A stretch of DNA of 64,000 bases from Bigelowiella natans CCMP2755 (Eukaryota; Cercozoa; Chlorarachniophyceae), in the NCBI GenBank assembly GCA_000320545.1, contig ADNK01001577.1, positions 29,939-93,938 on the forward strand, in the 5' to 3' direction. The first letter of the stretch is position 1, and every line of letters begins with the position of its first letter. The notes under the pieces are model-generated. The model searched no databases, had not been told where the DNA came from, and was given only the letters and a program-made list of their open reading frames with translations. This document shows positions 39,692-50,327 of this stretch, one piece after another. Made by a program: the position numbers and the translations under genes.

Positions 39692-40737
39692 ATGTGATTT
39701 GCAAAACTCGCGATGATGAGGTGCCCGACCTCCCCAACGAGTTTGAAATGGACGCTACTACTATTTCCCTCGGAGCTCATTGGAGGATCATCTTTCTTCC
39801 GCGCTGCTTCTGCAGAGCCCTCCCCTTCGCTTTTCCTTCCTCCCAAGCTTTGTTGTGTGGTTGTGGGCGGGGAGGCTGACGCGGACATCGCTTCGCGTTT
39901 GGCCTCATTTCGGCGTCTAAAGGCGGCTATTCTTGCCTCATCTGGATCGCATTTGCCACCGTATTGTATCTCCACAGCTTCGAAGAGGGTCATGCCCACC
40001 AACGCCTACTCAGCGTGGAATGAGTGCGAGTGAGAGGCCCAACACAGGGGAAGGGAAGGGGGGGTGGGGGGGAAGGGAGCGGGACGGGAGAAGTAGAGAG
40101 GCAGATGCATTTGCAATTTTTCCAAAACCGCCGAAAGGAGCGTAGTGCAGTGGCCGCGCTACCTATCTCTCTAGGGAACACATGGCAGAGCAACAAGCAC
40201 ATACGTACCCGTTTTGGATGAATGCAAGATCCGAAGCCAGGGGGGCAGGTGAAGTAGCGATTGCCTTTCACTGTACCGTCATGGCCTCTGATATGCCACA
40301 CATAATAGACGCCGGCAGACCCAATAGACCGTTGCCAAATGTAATCAATGGAGAACAACTATCGTCTTCACGATCAGTACAAGGGTGGGGGGGAGATGTC
40401 ACCCGAAATATATCACCGTTTAGCAGCGAATATTACCTTTCGCGCTTCAGATCCCATTCAACACCAACGTAGAAAGGGTTCTTGGCGCCGCGGATTGGGC
40501 CAACATACCGAATAGTACCCTGACATACATAAACGATGACCTGTAAGCTCAGACCGTCCGTTTTCTTACAGCGAAGCTTCCTCATCACCCATGATTTACA
40601 ACTGCTTGTGCGAGCAGACTCTACATTTGGCACTGTATAGTAGTCCCACGTTACACCTTTTCGCCGTCTGGGCTATCAAGTTGAATCCTGACACCCGCTT
40701 TTAGCGAGGGGGGAGGAGATGCTGAGCCGGAGGCCAT
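35384..40737 (-). CDS. TBCE: Tubulin-folding cofactor E (CAP-Gly, LRR and ubiquitin-like domains)
   Basis: About 15 exons. Exons 40657-40737, 40437-40519 and 40209-40287 encode a CAP-Gly domain (GTIRYVGPIRGAKNPFYVGV, then HDGTVKGNRYF and GFGSCIHPKRV). Middle exons hold leucine-rich repeats: SLSLENNLLRSWKEIAVICC (about 39020-39060), LEELRMGENNLPNL, LNLEYNSFVSLEG (about 37850-37900), LMLGSNKITALEECK (about 37510-37550) and LTTLQLQDNLV. The last three exons, 36216-36287, 35809-35892 and 35384-35477, form the ubiquitin-like domain: KEKKLPGTMQVSKLKLLSRR aligns with the human TBCE segment at that position, and the protein ends GDTIVVCSE. By family it binds alpha-tubulin and, with cofactors B, C and D, assembles or dismantles the tubulin dimer in the cytosol. 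Start at 40737 gives MASGSASPPP before the CAP-Gly. Exons between 36.4 and 39.9 kb are approximate. Confidence 0.9.
36928..37016. repeat. (AT)n and (CT)n tracts in TBCE introns
   Basis: (AT)n at about 36930-36958 followed by (CT)n at about 36965-37012. More TBCE-intron tracts lie at 35730-35766 (AT), 36410-36436 (GT), 37134-37180 (AT/GT), 37757-37792 (TAC), 38623-38677 (AC/AT) and 39656-39690 (GT). Confidence 0.8.
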
Positions 40738-41143
40738 GTCGGACACCGCCCGTTGTCCGTGTTCTCCGTGCTTTGTAATTTAGAAAAAATATCATCCACC
40801 AAATATCCTAATATCACCTTATATATAAAAAGGACTGCTCCGGACCAACAGTTGTCCGGAACACTTCCGAAGTTTTGGTTCTTAAGGAAAACTAGTGAAA
40901 TTGGAGATAATTTTGTTGTCGCAGATTTAAAACGAAGGCGATTACCGTAGTAAATTGCGCGGGAAGGCCCTTCCACGAAAGGCATGCACAATGGATTCGA
41001 CCTCGCCGTCCCCTCCCATCGTCGAACAAAAACAGGGTATATGTTGATGGGGCGTCAATAATTCACTCTATTCTCTAAATTTCGAACATTTTAACTTAGT
41101 AGGCCAGCACAAGATAGCGGAAGCATCACCATGCTCCAGACAG
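40738..41143. promoter_or_regulatory. Shared head-to-head promoter region of TBCE and XRCC2
   Basis: Only 406 bp separate the two start codons, so one bidirectional promoter is likely. A perfect inverted repeat tccggac-8 nt-gtccgga lies at 40839-40860, next to a TATA-like ttatatataaaa at about 40819-40830. On the XRCC2 side a short upstream ORF of seven codons starts at 41131 and overlaps the XRCC2 start in another frame. Confidence 0.4.
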
Positions 41144-42698
41144 ATGGATTGTGAGGTGAATATGAATGACCATCCGAAGAACAAAAGGTCTCACGATGTC
41201 AAGACTAGCAGTCGCTTGGGGAAATCTTCGTCTACTCATTCATCTTCATCAACGCCCGCTCCATTACATTCGGAAACTGCGTTCGCACTACTTAAAAAGA
41301 CAGTCAAGAAGCCCGTGGCGACGGGATTGGATTTCCTCGATCGAAGGCTTAAAGGGGGGGGTAGGATTAACGCCGACTCGTGACATCTGTTGTGCTATAT
41401 TCGAATGTAATATGCACAATCATCGCTAGGTTTGATGCCAGGCGAGATTTTGGAAATAACCGGGAGAAGCGGAACGTGCAAGACCACCATGCTGTATCAC
41501 GTGGCCCTTCACTCTGCTCTTCCGAGAGAATTCAATGGGGTACATGTGGGGGGGCAGGACCGCTCAGTTTTGTTCGTTGATCTCGACAATAGCTTCAACC
41601 TTCCAAGGTTTTAAGAGAGAAGGCTTATCGGCTCTTTTGCCTCATGAACGCCTCTTACTTTGCATTTTTTCAATTCAATACCTCGACCCGAAGCTTCTGA
41701 TGAGAAAGTCCTTCTGCTGCTATATTCGTGCAGGTTCCGGGAGATACTGGATCACTTAGCCTATTCCGCTCTTAAAAAACACGCTACAGAGCAGCAACTA
41801 GGAAGCCTTCTCCAAGATGACTGTGCATCGGCATTTATCGATGAGTTATTCTCCCTGACGTTGAGTCGCTTAATGCTCGTCCCTTGCGCTACTCCGAAGC
41901 AGCTGTTTAAGGTGTTAAAAGAGACCCACGGGGTAGAGCAAGCGACCATTCAAGCTGCGAAGCTAAATAAACGGTAATGAGCTACTGTGATAATTCGCTG
42001 ACAGCAGCAAGCGCGTTTGACACCAAATCTACCAATAACACGCACTTTTTTGTGTATTGTGCATACACCGAGAGAGCCGTACTCGAAATAAATTTCATAA
42101 CCATGCATATTCTGAATTGCCCTAGACTAAATTAAGTCTTACTCTGTCTCGCATTCTCCTCAGTACTGTGCCGCTGCGGCTACTGATTGTGGACAACATC
42201 TCGGCCTTCCACTGGCAGCACGTGGCTGCTGGCGACAAGAAGTTCTACGACAATCTTGGAGTGCATCTTCGGCTCGCCATGAGAAACAAACACCTCTCCA
42301 CGGTGCTGACCTCAAACTTGCTCATAAAGAAAAATGTAAGGCTGGCCCAGGATCGGCTGGCGTGGGAGGGTCCAGGCTATATTAGAATGGCATCCACGTC
42401 GATAAAGCGGGTGCTGCTGCGATGCGACTACCCCACGCCGCCATTTCCTGTGCCGTCCCATGGCAGTCACTATTCGTCTCAACATCAGCCTCTTAGCTGT
42501 TCTTTAGGGGAAGAGGTGTCAGTGACGATGCTTGTTTGCCGCGATGATGCGGTATACTCCGGGAGGTTTGTTGGGAGGGGGCAATGCGATGCTGGCTGCA
42601 GCAGTAATAGCACTGCCACGAACCTATTTCGATTTTCCGTGTCCGATGCTGGGATAACGGAGATTCAAGAAAAGAACAGTGAGACAGACAATGCCTGA
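41144..42698 (+). CDS. XRCC2: XRCC2-like RAD51 paralogue
   Basis: Four exons, 41144-41360, 41430-41607, 41734-41973 and 42164-42698, join in phase. The core matches the XRCC2 branch of RecA/RAD51 proteins: GLMPGEILEITGRSGTCKTT with a Walker A loop, MLYHVALHSALP, then SVLFVDLDNSF as a strand-and-aspartate block, FREILDHLA, and LRLLIVDNISAFHWQH as Walker B. Human XRCC2 has equivalent GDILEF..GTGKTEMLYH, VLFIDTDYHFDMLRL and LLILDSLSAFYW. The P-loop has Cys where most RecA proteins have Gly before the Lys. The C-terminus is longer than usual and low in complexity. By family it acts in homologous recombination within the BCDX2 complex. It shares a promoter region with TBCE. Confidence 0.87.
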
Positions 42699-43362
42699 TC
42701 CCTGTAGTACACATATGATACTAACCAAACGAGGTAGACATACCCGTTGTGTCATGTATATGTATCAACGTCATATCGATGTCTTCGATGAATTTCTACC
42801 TGCTCCTCACACCAACAACGCACAGCTAGTGATCCAATCTCATTTGTTAGGATTAATTTGAGTTGGGATATATTCTTCATGAATGATCCACACACTTTCG
42901 CGCCGGTCAATGAAGGAGTAAATATGCATCAGTATGTTGTATGTATCGTCCCAGATGAAGCTTCCTTTTTTTAGCACAATGCAACGACAGCCTGCTAGCT
43001 GATAGCGCGCGGAGCCATGCTGCATGCTCTAAGCTACACAGCGCAGAGTCAAATATTTTGTGTACAATATGCGCTTTTTACATGCACTAGTGCAGGCTGA
43101 GCACCTCTAGACCTTTGTGTATTAGCGCATTAGCCCATATGTTTCATATATATGGAGATGTGTGTGTTCGTAGCCCCCAAATGCAAGATGTATTAGCGAG
43201 TAGATTGCATTGCTTGAGACGGATGTAATGAATAAGTTAAAACTGTTCAATTGTCACCCTAACGTGGCTGTGCAAAGGCTTGGTTACCGCGCTTATAAAT
43301 TGTACTTTGCATATGCGAATGGTATTGTACAATGCAGTCTAAAATGCATCGTGATATGTGTA

Positions 43363-43404
<42 letters not shown>

Positions 43405-43563
43405 AGCCGGAAAACACATTGCTGTGGATTAGAACTACACGCAGACCATGTCAGAGGATTTTGACATTTTCTCAGCTTCTATCTTCTTTGCAGAAGCCTT
43501 TTGCAGCTGTTTATAGGAAAATAAATTACAAAGAAAATAATAGCTTTCAGTGAAATTGTTTTC
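42699..43563. other. Intergenic: palindrome-rich island, dispersed repeat and (AT)n
   Basis: Contains an island at about 42960-43250, dispersed repeat copy C at 43216-43276 (minus orientation) and an (AT)n tract at about 43365-43398. No gene seen. Confidence 0.5.
43216..43276 (-). repeat. Dispersed repeat, copy C (reverse orientation)
   Basis: On the minus strand it begins tttgcacagccacgttaggg and ends attcattacatccgtctc, closely matching copy A at both ends and in the attgaaca core. Confidence 0.6.
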
Positions 43564-43882
43564 TTACGATACCGCTGCGTCCGTTTCCGTAACAAGCTGC
43601 GCCGAGATTGTGTTCAGCTGTTCGATGACTTTCCCAGCCACTTCGCACGCGAACAAGTATTCTTGTGCCTTGCCATCTACAAAAGTAAGAAAAGGGAGGC
43701 AGTGAAGTCAGAGCTCTTATTCGTGACAAATGGTATATCAGAAAAGTACAAATAGTATTGACGCGAATGATAGCACTTGGCGGCGAATCGTTACTCCCTC
43801 CATAATCTAGGCTTAGATTACCTTCTTCTTGTACGATTTTAAATTTATTATTCGCCGACCCCCAGCCGAGGAGTTTCCCCAT
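43564..43882 (-). CDS. Very small conserved-looking protein, function unknown
   Basis: Two exons, 43750-43882 and 43564-43676, joined by a GTACTT-donor intron, give about 81 residues starting MGKLLGWGSANNKFKIVQEE and ending in a helix (EVAGKVIEQLNTISAQLVTE). Glycine at position 2 could allow N-myristoylation, though residue 6 is not the preferred Ser. I do not recognise the family. Its start codon lies about 300 bp from that of the divergent EEF2KMT-like gene, suggesting a shared promoter. The size and helical C-terminus would suit a small subunit of a larger complex; this is inference. The unspliced frame is also open, so the splice is not certain. Confidence 0.5.
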
Positions 43883-44183
43883 ATGCAGAATTTTCGCAGC
43901 ATTTTGTCGCTGGGCACTTCGATAGAGATGGAGGCCTTTCTGCTCATGAGCGACGCAATATAGCGACGGAAGGGGAGGAGAAGTAAAGAGGGAGAGAGGG
44001 ATAAAGTCTTTGTTCAGTTAAAGATATCGTAGTTTTTGTGAGAGCATGACAGGGGAGAGGGAGGAGGCATTTTTTAATATCTTCATATGTGTGAATATGC
44101 TGCACAATAAATTATGAGCATTCAAATCTAGATGGTCCCAAAGTATCCCATGAAATTCAACAGAAGTGAAGAATATATTTTCG

Positions 44184-45665
44184 ATGCAACATGGCATGTA
44201 CCCTGTTGATGACGAGATACAGGCGCTGGGGCAGCTTCTGTGGGGCTTTCAGAGGAGATACGACAAATGGATCAAATTCGTCCCCTTCGCGAGATGCACT
44301 GCACGCGCCCATGAGATCTTTCCTCCCCCGCTTCTAGATCCTCTATCTAGCAGGGAGGAGAAGTACAAGTTGTTCTATCTCGCAAAGCTTTCCAGGTTAG
44401 GACAAAGCAACGCGTTGTGTCGGGGGGGAGAGCCACTTCATGTATGCATGATCCTAACGTTGTTTTTAGTAACGATATCTGGTTGTCGCTCCGAATAAAT
44501 CCATTCTATTTCGTCATAGTCGCCTCAGGATCCATGTATTCTCACGTTACGAGCGGACGAGGATGCTCGCGTGAATTCCTCACACTGGATCTCGTGCCTG
44601 CGACATGGAGAAAATTCTAAGAAATCGCCTGTGTCTCTTGTTCTGCGACAAGGGAAAATCAAGTCGTAGGCGACAATCCAACGTAGGGATTTCTGGCGTA
44701 TTTGGTTGTTCTACCACACAATGGCCTCCTCCTTGGCCGGGTGGCTGAACGAGCGATGCTTCGCCGACGAAACCAGAGGGGACGTCAAGTTTTCGGAGAG
44801 CCTCTTGGTATCGATACTGCGCGTTGCATACGGGGTGCTTCCTAATTCCGAGGACGCGGTGAGTGCACGATAGGGATAGAGCTCTGTTCGGAGCAATGAC
44901 GTCGTGGCAGCTTCTTTTTGGATCCCCCCCCCTTCTCACGCAACCCTCCTACCCTTTTCACGTGTGTGCGCAATGTTGTGGCGCAAAAGGGGGATCAGAG
45001 CTCAATCGGGACTGAGAAAGTGATGGCAATCCTTGCGAAACACCTCCTGACCCAACACAGCACGAGTGCCGTCGACGTGCCAGATCGAGCATCATCTCCA
45101 AAAACTACAAAGGATTTCGCCTCAGTTCTCAGCGTTCGAAAGTTCCTATCAATCTTCAAAACCATCATCTCGATCCGTATACAAGTGTGCAAGCGACTGC
45201 TCAAAGCATATCGGGCGATGCACGTGATCAAAGACTTTACAGGTAGCACGTTTGGTTTAGATAAGTATAGCTATCTGGTGAATGCCCGTCTTGTTTACAT
45301 TTTCTCAATCTCAACCTTCTTTGATGGATTATTCTAAGGTTTTCTTGCTGAGGAAGGACGACAGATCGTTGGTAATAACATCTCGCGGCAGTGTCAATTG
45401 CTGATTAAAGACGATGCCTGATCTCTGCATCACCATCTTTCACACATCAGAGGGTGCTCGAGTTCTTCGTCCTCTCGAGGATGTGAAGGATGCCTTGTCG
45501 ATATGTAGAAAACCTACTAAGACATCATCTGGAACAGGCATTTTGCAGAGCAGCAGTGCCGCAACAACAAGCTACGACAGTGACAAAACATTGATGAGAA
45601 GGATAGGGAAGATAAGCACAATGTGGTGGCAACTATCGTTCCAGCATCTCGTCTATAAACTGGTT

Positions 45666-45704
<39 letters not shown>

Positions 45705-48606
45705 CAAACTAGTTATGAATTTATATCGCTTGCGTGCAAGTTGCTTGCTTCAATAATTCCTTCGATTTCTTGCAACTCACCGCAGGTGTTAAATGACGAA
45801 ATTTGCGTCAAATACCCCCCCTGTCCTAAGTATCGGTACCTGTTTATATCATCGTTTCAAGCGGCTATTTCAGACGCTATGAAAGGGTTCATATCTTCAA
45901 GAATCGTTGCTTATATTAGCCAATAATCCGTTTGGGTTGTGTGAATTTGTGCTATTTTTATTTGATGAATCATTACCATAATCTGCTAAGGTGCGAGCTC
46001 CACACGATAATGACCCAAATACGAAGAGAGCTAGGTCAGTATAAAAGAAGCAATCTAAGAAGCGACGACGAGATTGCTGATTATCAACAACTCCACCAAA
46101 GACAATTCGGCATTCGTTAGTATTTGCATCGACTTCTCATACGAACGACGACGGGGCGAGCAATGATTGCTTTTACCCATCATTGAATTGAAAAATCTTA
46201 CGTTGGAAGAGACGATTCTTGATACATTTATTCTATGCATACTGATGACGCATGGTTATTCTCTCCACAGCGGCATCGTCAATAGCAAAGGCGCCTTATA
46301 GAACCTTCGACGTACGACACACAGCCTGCATTCATAGTGCTGATGGCCGTGCTGAAAGAGGGAGAAATGGGGACGATGACGAAGAAGACATCAAGGGTAA
46401 AAACCTGTCGAAAACAAAGCGTGGAGACTCAAAAAAGCGAGCATTCACTGGAAAGGAACGAATAGTGCCCATTACTGTGCAAACAAGTAAGTATCAGGAG
46501 ACGAGTGATCTCTTTGACCTTTCGAATCTCTTAGAAACTAGGAAATAAATTTCCATCAGTAGCTGCTAATCTATCATCCTTGATGAGACGTGAAGGACCA
46601 TACTTCACACCCTTGCCGTTTTCAGCGTCTTCTCAGTCAAACGTCTCCTGCTGGGTATGGCCTGGGGCAATAATACTAGCGGACTACATCTTATCGCACC
46701 CAGAAATCGTAAGCGGGAAGAGAGTCTTGGAGCTTGGATCTGGGACAGGTTGTGGCTGGTTGACGTGTCGAAACTAGACGAATTTCGCGCTGATCCTGCA
46801 TGGAATGTAGTAGTGATCTTCTTCGCGCGGGTGGTGTGCAGCGCGCTGCTACTTCCCAGAGCATAGTCCGCAACCAAAGCGTTATTAAAAGTATAGTGTG
46901 CCGTACCCAGACTGTCGCGCTTCTTTGTTGTGCTTTCTCTGATTAGGGATTCTCGCGTGTGTCCTAGTACGAATGCTGCACGATGCCCCACCCTCTGCCC
47001 TTCTCGTCACAGACAACGATGATTACAGCTTGGAGCGTATAGAGACGAACTTGGCCATCAACATCAACGATAAGGGTGGAAAGAACCGACGAGGAGGAGA
47101 TGGGGAGGAGGGGGGGGGGGAGGACGAGGAGGACGGAAGGAGAAGCAATTCTACAAAGACGAAGAAGGACAGGGAAGAACATCGGATTGAGGCCAAAGAA
47201 AATCCCCGGAGGTAATCTGGAATTATATGTTGGGGCAGATTTTTAACTAAAGGACGATCCTACAAACGGCAAGTCACGTGTCTCGCAATTTGATCAAACA
47301 CGATTGCCCGCATATTCTGCTCCTCCTCTGCCTCTCAATCAAACGTATCACCTACCGTTCTAACATTCCCATATGATAATTGTGTAGGAGCTGTAATCGG
47401 AATAGAATTGCTAACAAGATAGAAGCATCGAGTGCCCTCGACAAAGTCCACAAGTCTTATTGCCAGAACGCCACTAGCTACAAGGTGCTGAAACATCTCT
47501 CATATTCTAATGATTCTCCTACAAAGCATTCAAGAAGAAGACCTCGAAACGAATAGGGCAAAATCAATCTAATTGCGTACAATACTGAAACATGCCTGAC
47601 CTATATCTTGCGGTTTTATTGATTCGGCAAAGCCCATTACTCTTCCATAGATTTTCAACTCTTCCCTTTTTTCAGACGTCATTCCTTGATTGGGAGAACT
47701 TCGACGTGAACATGCTCAAAGCGTACGGGGCCGATGTAGTTCTTGGATCTGACCTTATGTGCGTATTTCTACCATTAATATGGATGGCAGCCGTTTATCA
47801 AATTATGTATTGAAAGGGGCTGCTACGGCTAGGGCGGGGAAAGTGATGATGATAATGATGAAGAGGATGAAGCATGTTCTAAAAATTTTCATAACTTGTG
47901 TATATTCTATCAATACCAATATTATATATTTGAATTGTTATATATGTACAATTCTCTCATCGTAATTTCATTTACTTCTTCTCAAGCAGATATTCACCTC
48001 GAGCATTTGACCCATTGCTAGAAGTCATCGAGGCGTGTTTGCTCGTCGCTAACCCTGCGTCAATGGTGAGTTCCTTCGTATAAAAGATAACAGATACAAT
48101 TAGGATGAGAATGAGTAAAATCATCAACATTATTTTCACCATTTTCTTCGCGTACATATCGGCATTTTGCTGTCGTGTAAAATCTTCTTACCCCCTTTCT
48201 TGCTCTATGACCACTCAAGGTCATTCTAGTCTGCATGGTCCGCGACCTAGACACGTTCGCAGCCTTTGAGCGGAAGCTCAGCCTCCGTCAGCGCATAAAG
48301 GCTTCACGGTAACCTTTATAGACGCATCCTCGAAATTTGAGCAGGAATTAGTTTGATTGGTATGATAAGCTTGTCCTTAATGACTAGTAAGAGCCAACAA
48401 CGAAGGCGCATAAAAACACAGCGTACATTTTAACGTTATATAACATTGATGTTGCGTATGGCAGGTTGTCGTTACCCGACGTTTCTCATTTTGACATTGA
48501 GTTCACTGGAGGTCTTAATACGTCCTGGTTTAAGACGCCTTCGAAGGCGAAAATTATGAAGATAGTGGCTGCCAGTACTCAACAGGACATATCGTGTACA
48601 GAGTGA
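44184..48606 (+). CDS. EEF2KMT/FAM86-like protein-lysine methyltransferase
   Basis: Long spliced gene; exons include 44184-44395, about 44690-44858, 44990-45242, 45451-45662, 45786 to about 45920, an exon ending 46748, 46947 to about 47213, 47676-47758, 47990-48065, 48220-48308 and 48465-48606. The N-terminal FAM86 domain shows in FQRRYDKWIKFVPFA and, after a large insertion, DEICVKYPPCPKYRYLFISS (human EEF2KMT has VCVKHPPSVKYARCFLSEL). The methyltransferase fold follows: SCWVWPGAIILADYIL, the SAM-binding KRVLELGSGTGILAC across an in-phase junction, ALLVTDND, LDWENF and DVVLGSDLIYSPRAFDPLLE. By family it trimethylates a lysine of translation elongation factor 2 in the cytosol. Lys/Glu-rich inserts sit between the FAM86 and catalytic parts and after motif II. 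Start at ATG 44184; stop at 48604-48606. Exons between 45.9 and 46.5 kb are uncertain. Confidence 0.78.
45668..45701. repeat. (AT)n tract in an EEF2KMT-like intron
   Basis: Begins a few bases after the donor at 45663 and separates exons 45451-45662 and 45786 onwards. Confidence 0.8.
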
Positions 48607-49046
48607 GGCCTGCAATGAAATCCTAGGTAGAGCTAGACACGCAAGCTGTGTATATTGTATGGATGCTATATCTATGTATTGGCGAAATAATGTGATTATA
48701 CATGCTAGCATGGCGGCGGCGCCGCGAATGTAAAGTGCATGCAATCATTTGAATGAAAGTGTATATGTTTACACTCGCTACATGCACAGCAGCCGCTAAA
48801 TCTATTATGGGTGTACGATATAGTACTGCTAAAGTAAGGGGGCGTTGAGTTGCTCATGTTGTACAAAAAGGGTGCAATGTAGCAGCGACAGCTGTCAAGT
48901 TGAACTATACGTTAGCCTCTTCATTGCATATAGTGCTTACACTTTTAGTTGCGGGGTACACATTGAAATAACTGAGTGCATATTTAACACGAATTCCGTT
49001 TGCTGCAACTGAACAACCGCTAGCTCATTTTGTCATTATAGGTTGT
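48607..49046. other. Palindrome-rich intergenic island
   Basis: Between two converging genes. Contains catgctagcatggcggcggc and other CATG/CTAG/TGCA-rich sequence. No gene seen. Confidence 0.45.
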
Positions 49047-50327
49047 CTATGTGTTGTAAGCATGATAAACATTAGATTTGGTCTCTTCGTCGCCATTCTT
49101 TTCCTTGCGCAGCATGTCCACATTCAAGTACCCCTTCTCCTTCCTGGCTAGTACCATGGCTGCTGCTGCTGCCAATCGAGCCATGACAAATGCAACTCCC
49201 ACAGCCGCAGGGGGAAAGGCATATGGAGAGTATGTATCAGCATTTTTCCTTAACAAGGTCATTTCCCTGCCTTTCCAAACAACACACACGCCGCATATAG
49301 ACGCAACAAGAGAGGTTGCGAGAATCATGGATCTCCAACGTAGAGGTATCGAGGGAGCGCTTCTCAAGGCAGCAGATGTGGCAGCCATCGCGACTGCCGG
49401 GCACAGAAATAGAGCAAACGGCCACCAATGAAAAGCCGCAGACAACAGGAGAATGCCGGCAAGGGCGCGGTGCATACTAACGAATTTCGCAGCGATAGCA
49501 TCGTGGCGTCGAAAGTACGCTACAGAAGTGTGTCCGATGAGAAGTAGGCAGGTGATCAAACCTGCCCAAAATATCAGGTTTTCGCCTCCATTCTTCAGAC
49601 TGAAGTCCCGGAGATTCTCACTAGAAACGTAAATTAGCTCTCCGAGGGCATGAATCGCCCCCCAGCGGCACGCGGACCAGCCAATTAGCTTGTGGATCGT
49701 GATGAGTTCTGACTTTGACCACCCTGTAAATTCGGGCACGATGTAGCTAGCTGAAGCGGGGAGAGCAACCAAAGATAGGTGCCAGGACAGAGGAAACGCG
49801 GCAGCGATGGATATGGCTAGAATGACTCGATAAGTGTTTTGCTGGTAAAACGGACTCGAAAGATAGGCTGCTGCAGGGACTGCAAACCAGAGGACTTCCG
49901 CCACCCGCCACACAATGAGAACTCCACTGCTCAAAGAGCTTCCATTATCGCTAGCTTGGGCAACTTCAGCAGCGACGTGAATTTGTTTGCGCTCATCCAT
50001 GTGCTTTGCGAGGAAGTGCGACGAGATGGAGAAGACGGCAAGTGGGGACACCCAGAGCAAGAACACAACCAGCCCAAACGTAGTAAACCCCAAAATTGCG
50101 CCCGGAACGAAACAAATGTCAGGGCCAAGAGCTGCCACGCGACCTCCATCACATTCCCAGGCGGGCCATTGATTGGTCAAGCCACCCACACCGCCAACAC
50201 CTCCGACGCTTTCGCCAAGGCGGTGCAAGGAGTTGCGAACGGGTTCGTAGAGCAAACTCCAAACGAAAAGGAGGACTACGCTTGCGCCTGAGACATTGAA
50301 GGCGGCCATGGGGCCCAAGACCTGCAT
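49047..50327 (-). CDS. Ferric-reductase-like transmembrane heme protein without flavin domain
   Basis: Uninterrupted 426-codon frame from ATG 50327. It has about ten hydrophobic segments and two His pairs with the 13-residue spacing that binds stacked hemes in NADPH oxidase and ferric-reductase families: H in IHKLIGWSACRWGAIHALG (around residues 212 and 226) and H in MHRALAGILLLSAAFHWWP (around 286 and 300). The protein ends in a Lys/Glu tail shortly after the last helix, so the FAD- and NAD(P)H-binding half of those enzymes is missing. It may be an electron-transfer subunit working with a separate flavoprotein, as bacterial YedZ does, or a cytochrome b-type reductase. Intronless, unlike most neighbours. 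Function beyond heme binding is not shown. Confidence 0.72.
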   Translation of the reverse strand: MQVLGPMAAFNVSGASVVLLFVWSLLYEPVRNSLHRLGESVGGVGGVGGLTNQWPAWECDGGRVAALGPDICFVPGAILGFTTFGLVVFLLWVSPLAVFSISSHFLAKHMDERKQIHVAAEVAQASDNGSSLSSGVLIVWRVAEVLWFAVPAAAYLSSPFYQQNTYRVILAISIAAAFPLSWHLSLVALPASASYIVPEFTGWSKSELITIHKLIGWSACRWGAIHALGELIYVSSENLRDFSLKNGGENLIFWAGLITCLLLIGHTSVAYFRRHDAIAAKFVSMHRALAGILLLSAAFHWWPFALFLCPAVAMAATSAALRSAPSIPLRWRSMILATSLVASICGVCVVWKGREMTLLRKNADTYSPYAFPPAAVGVAFVMARLAAAAAMVLARKEKGYLNVDMLRKEKNGDEETKSNVYHAYNT

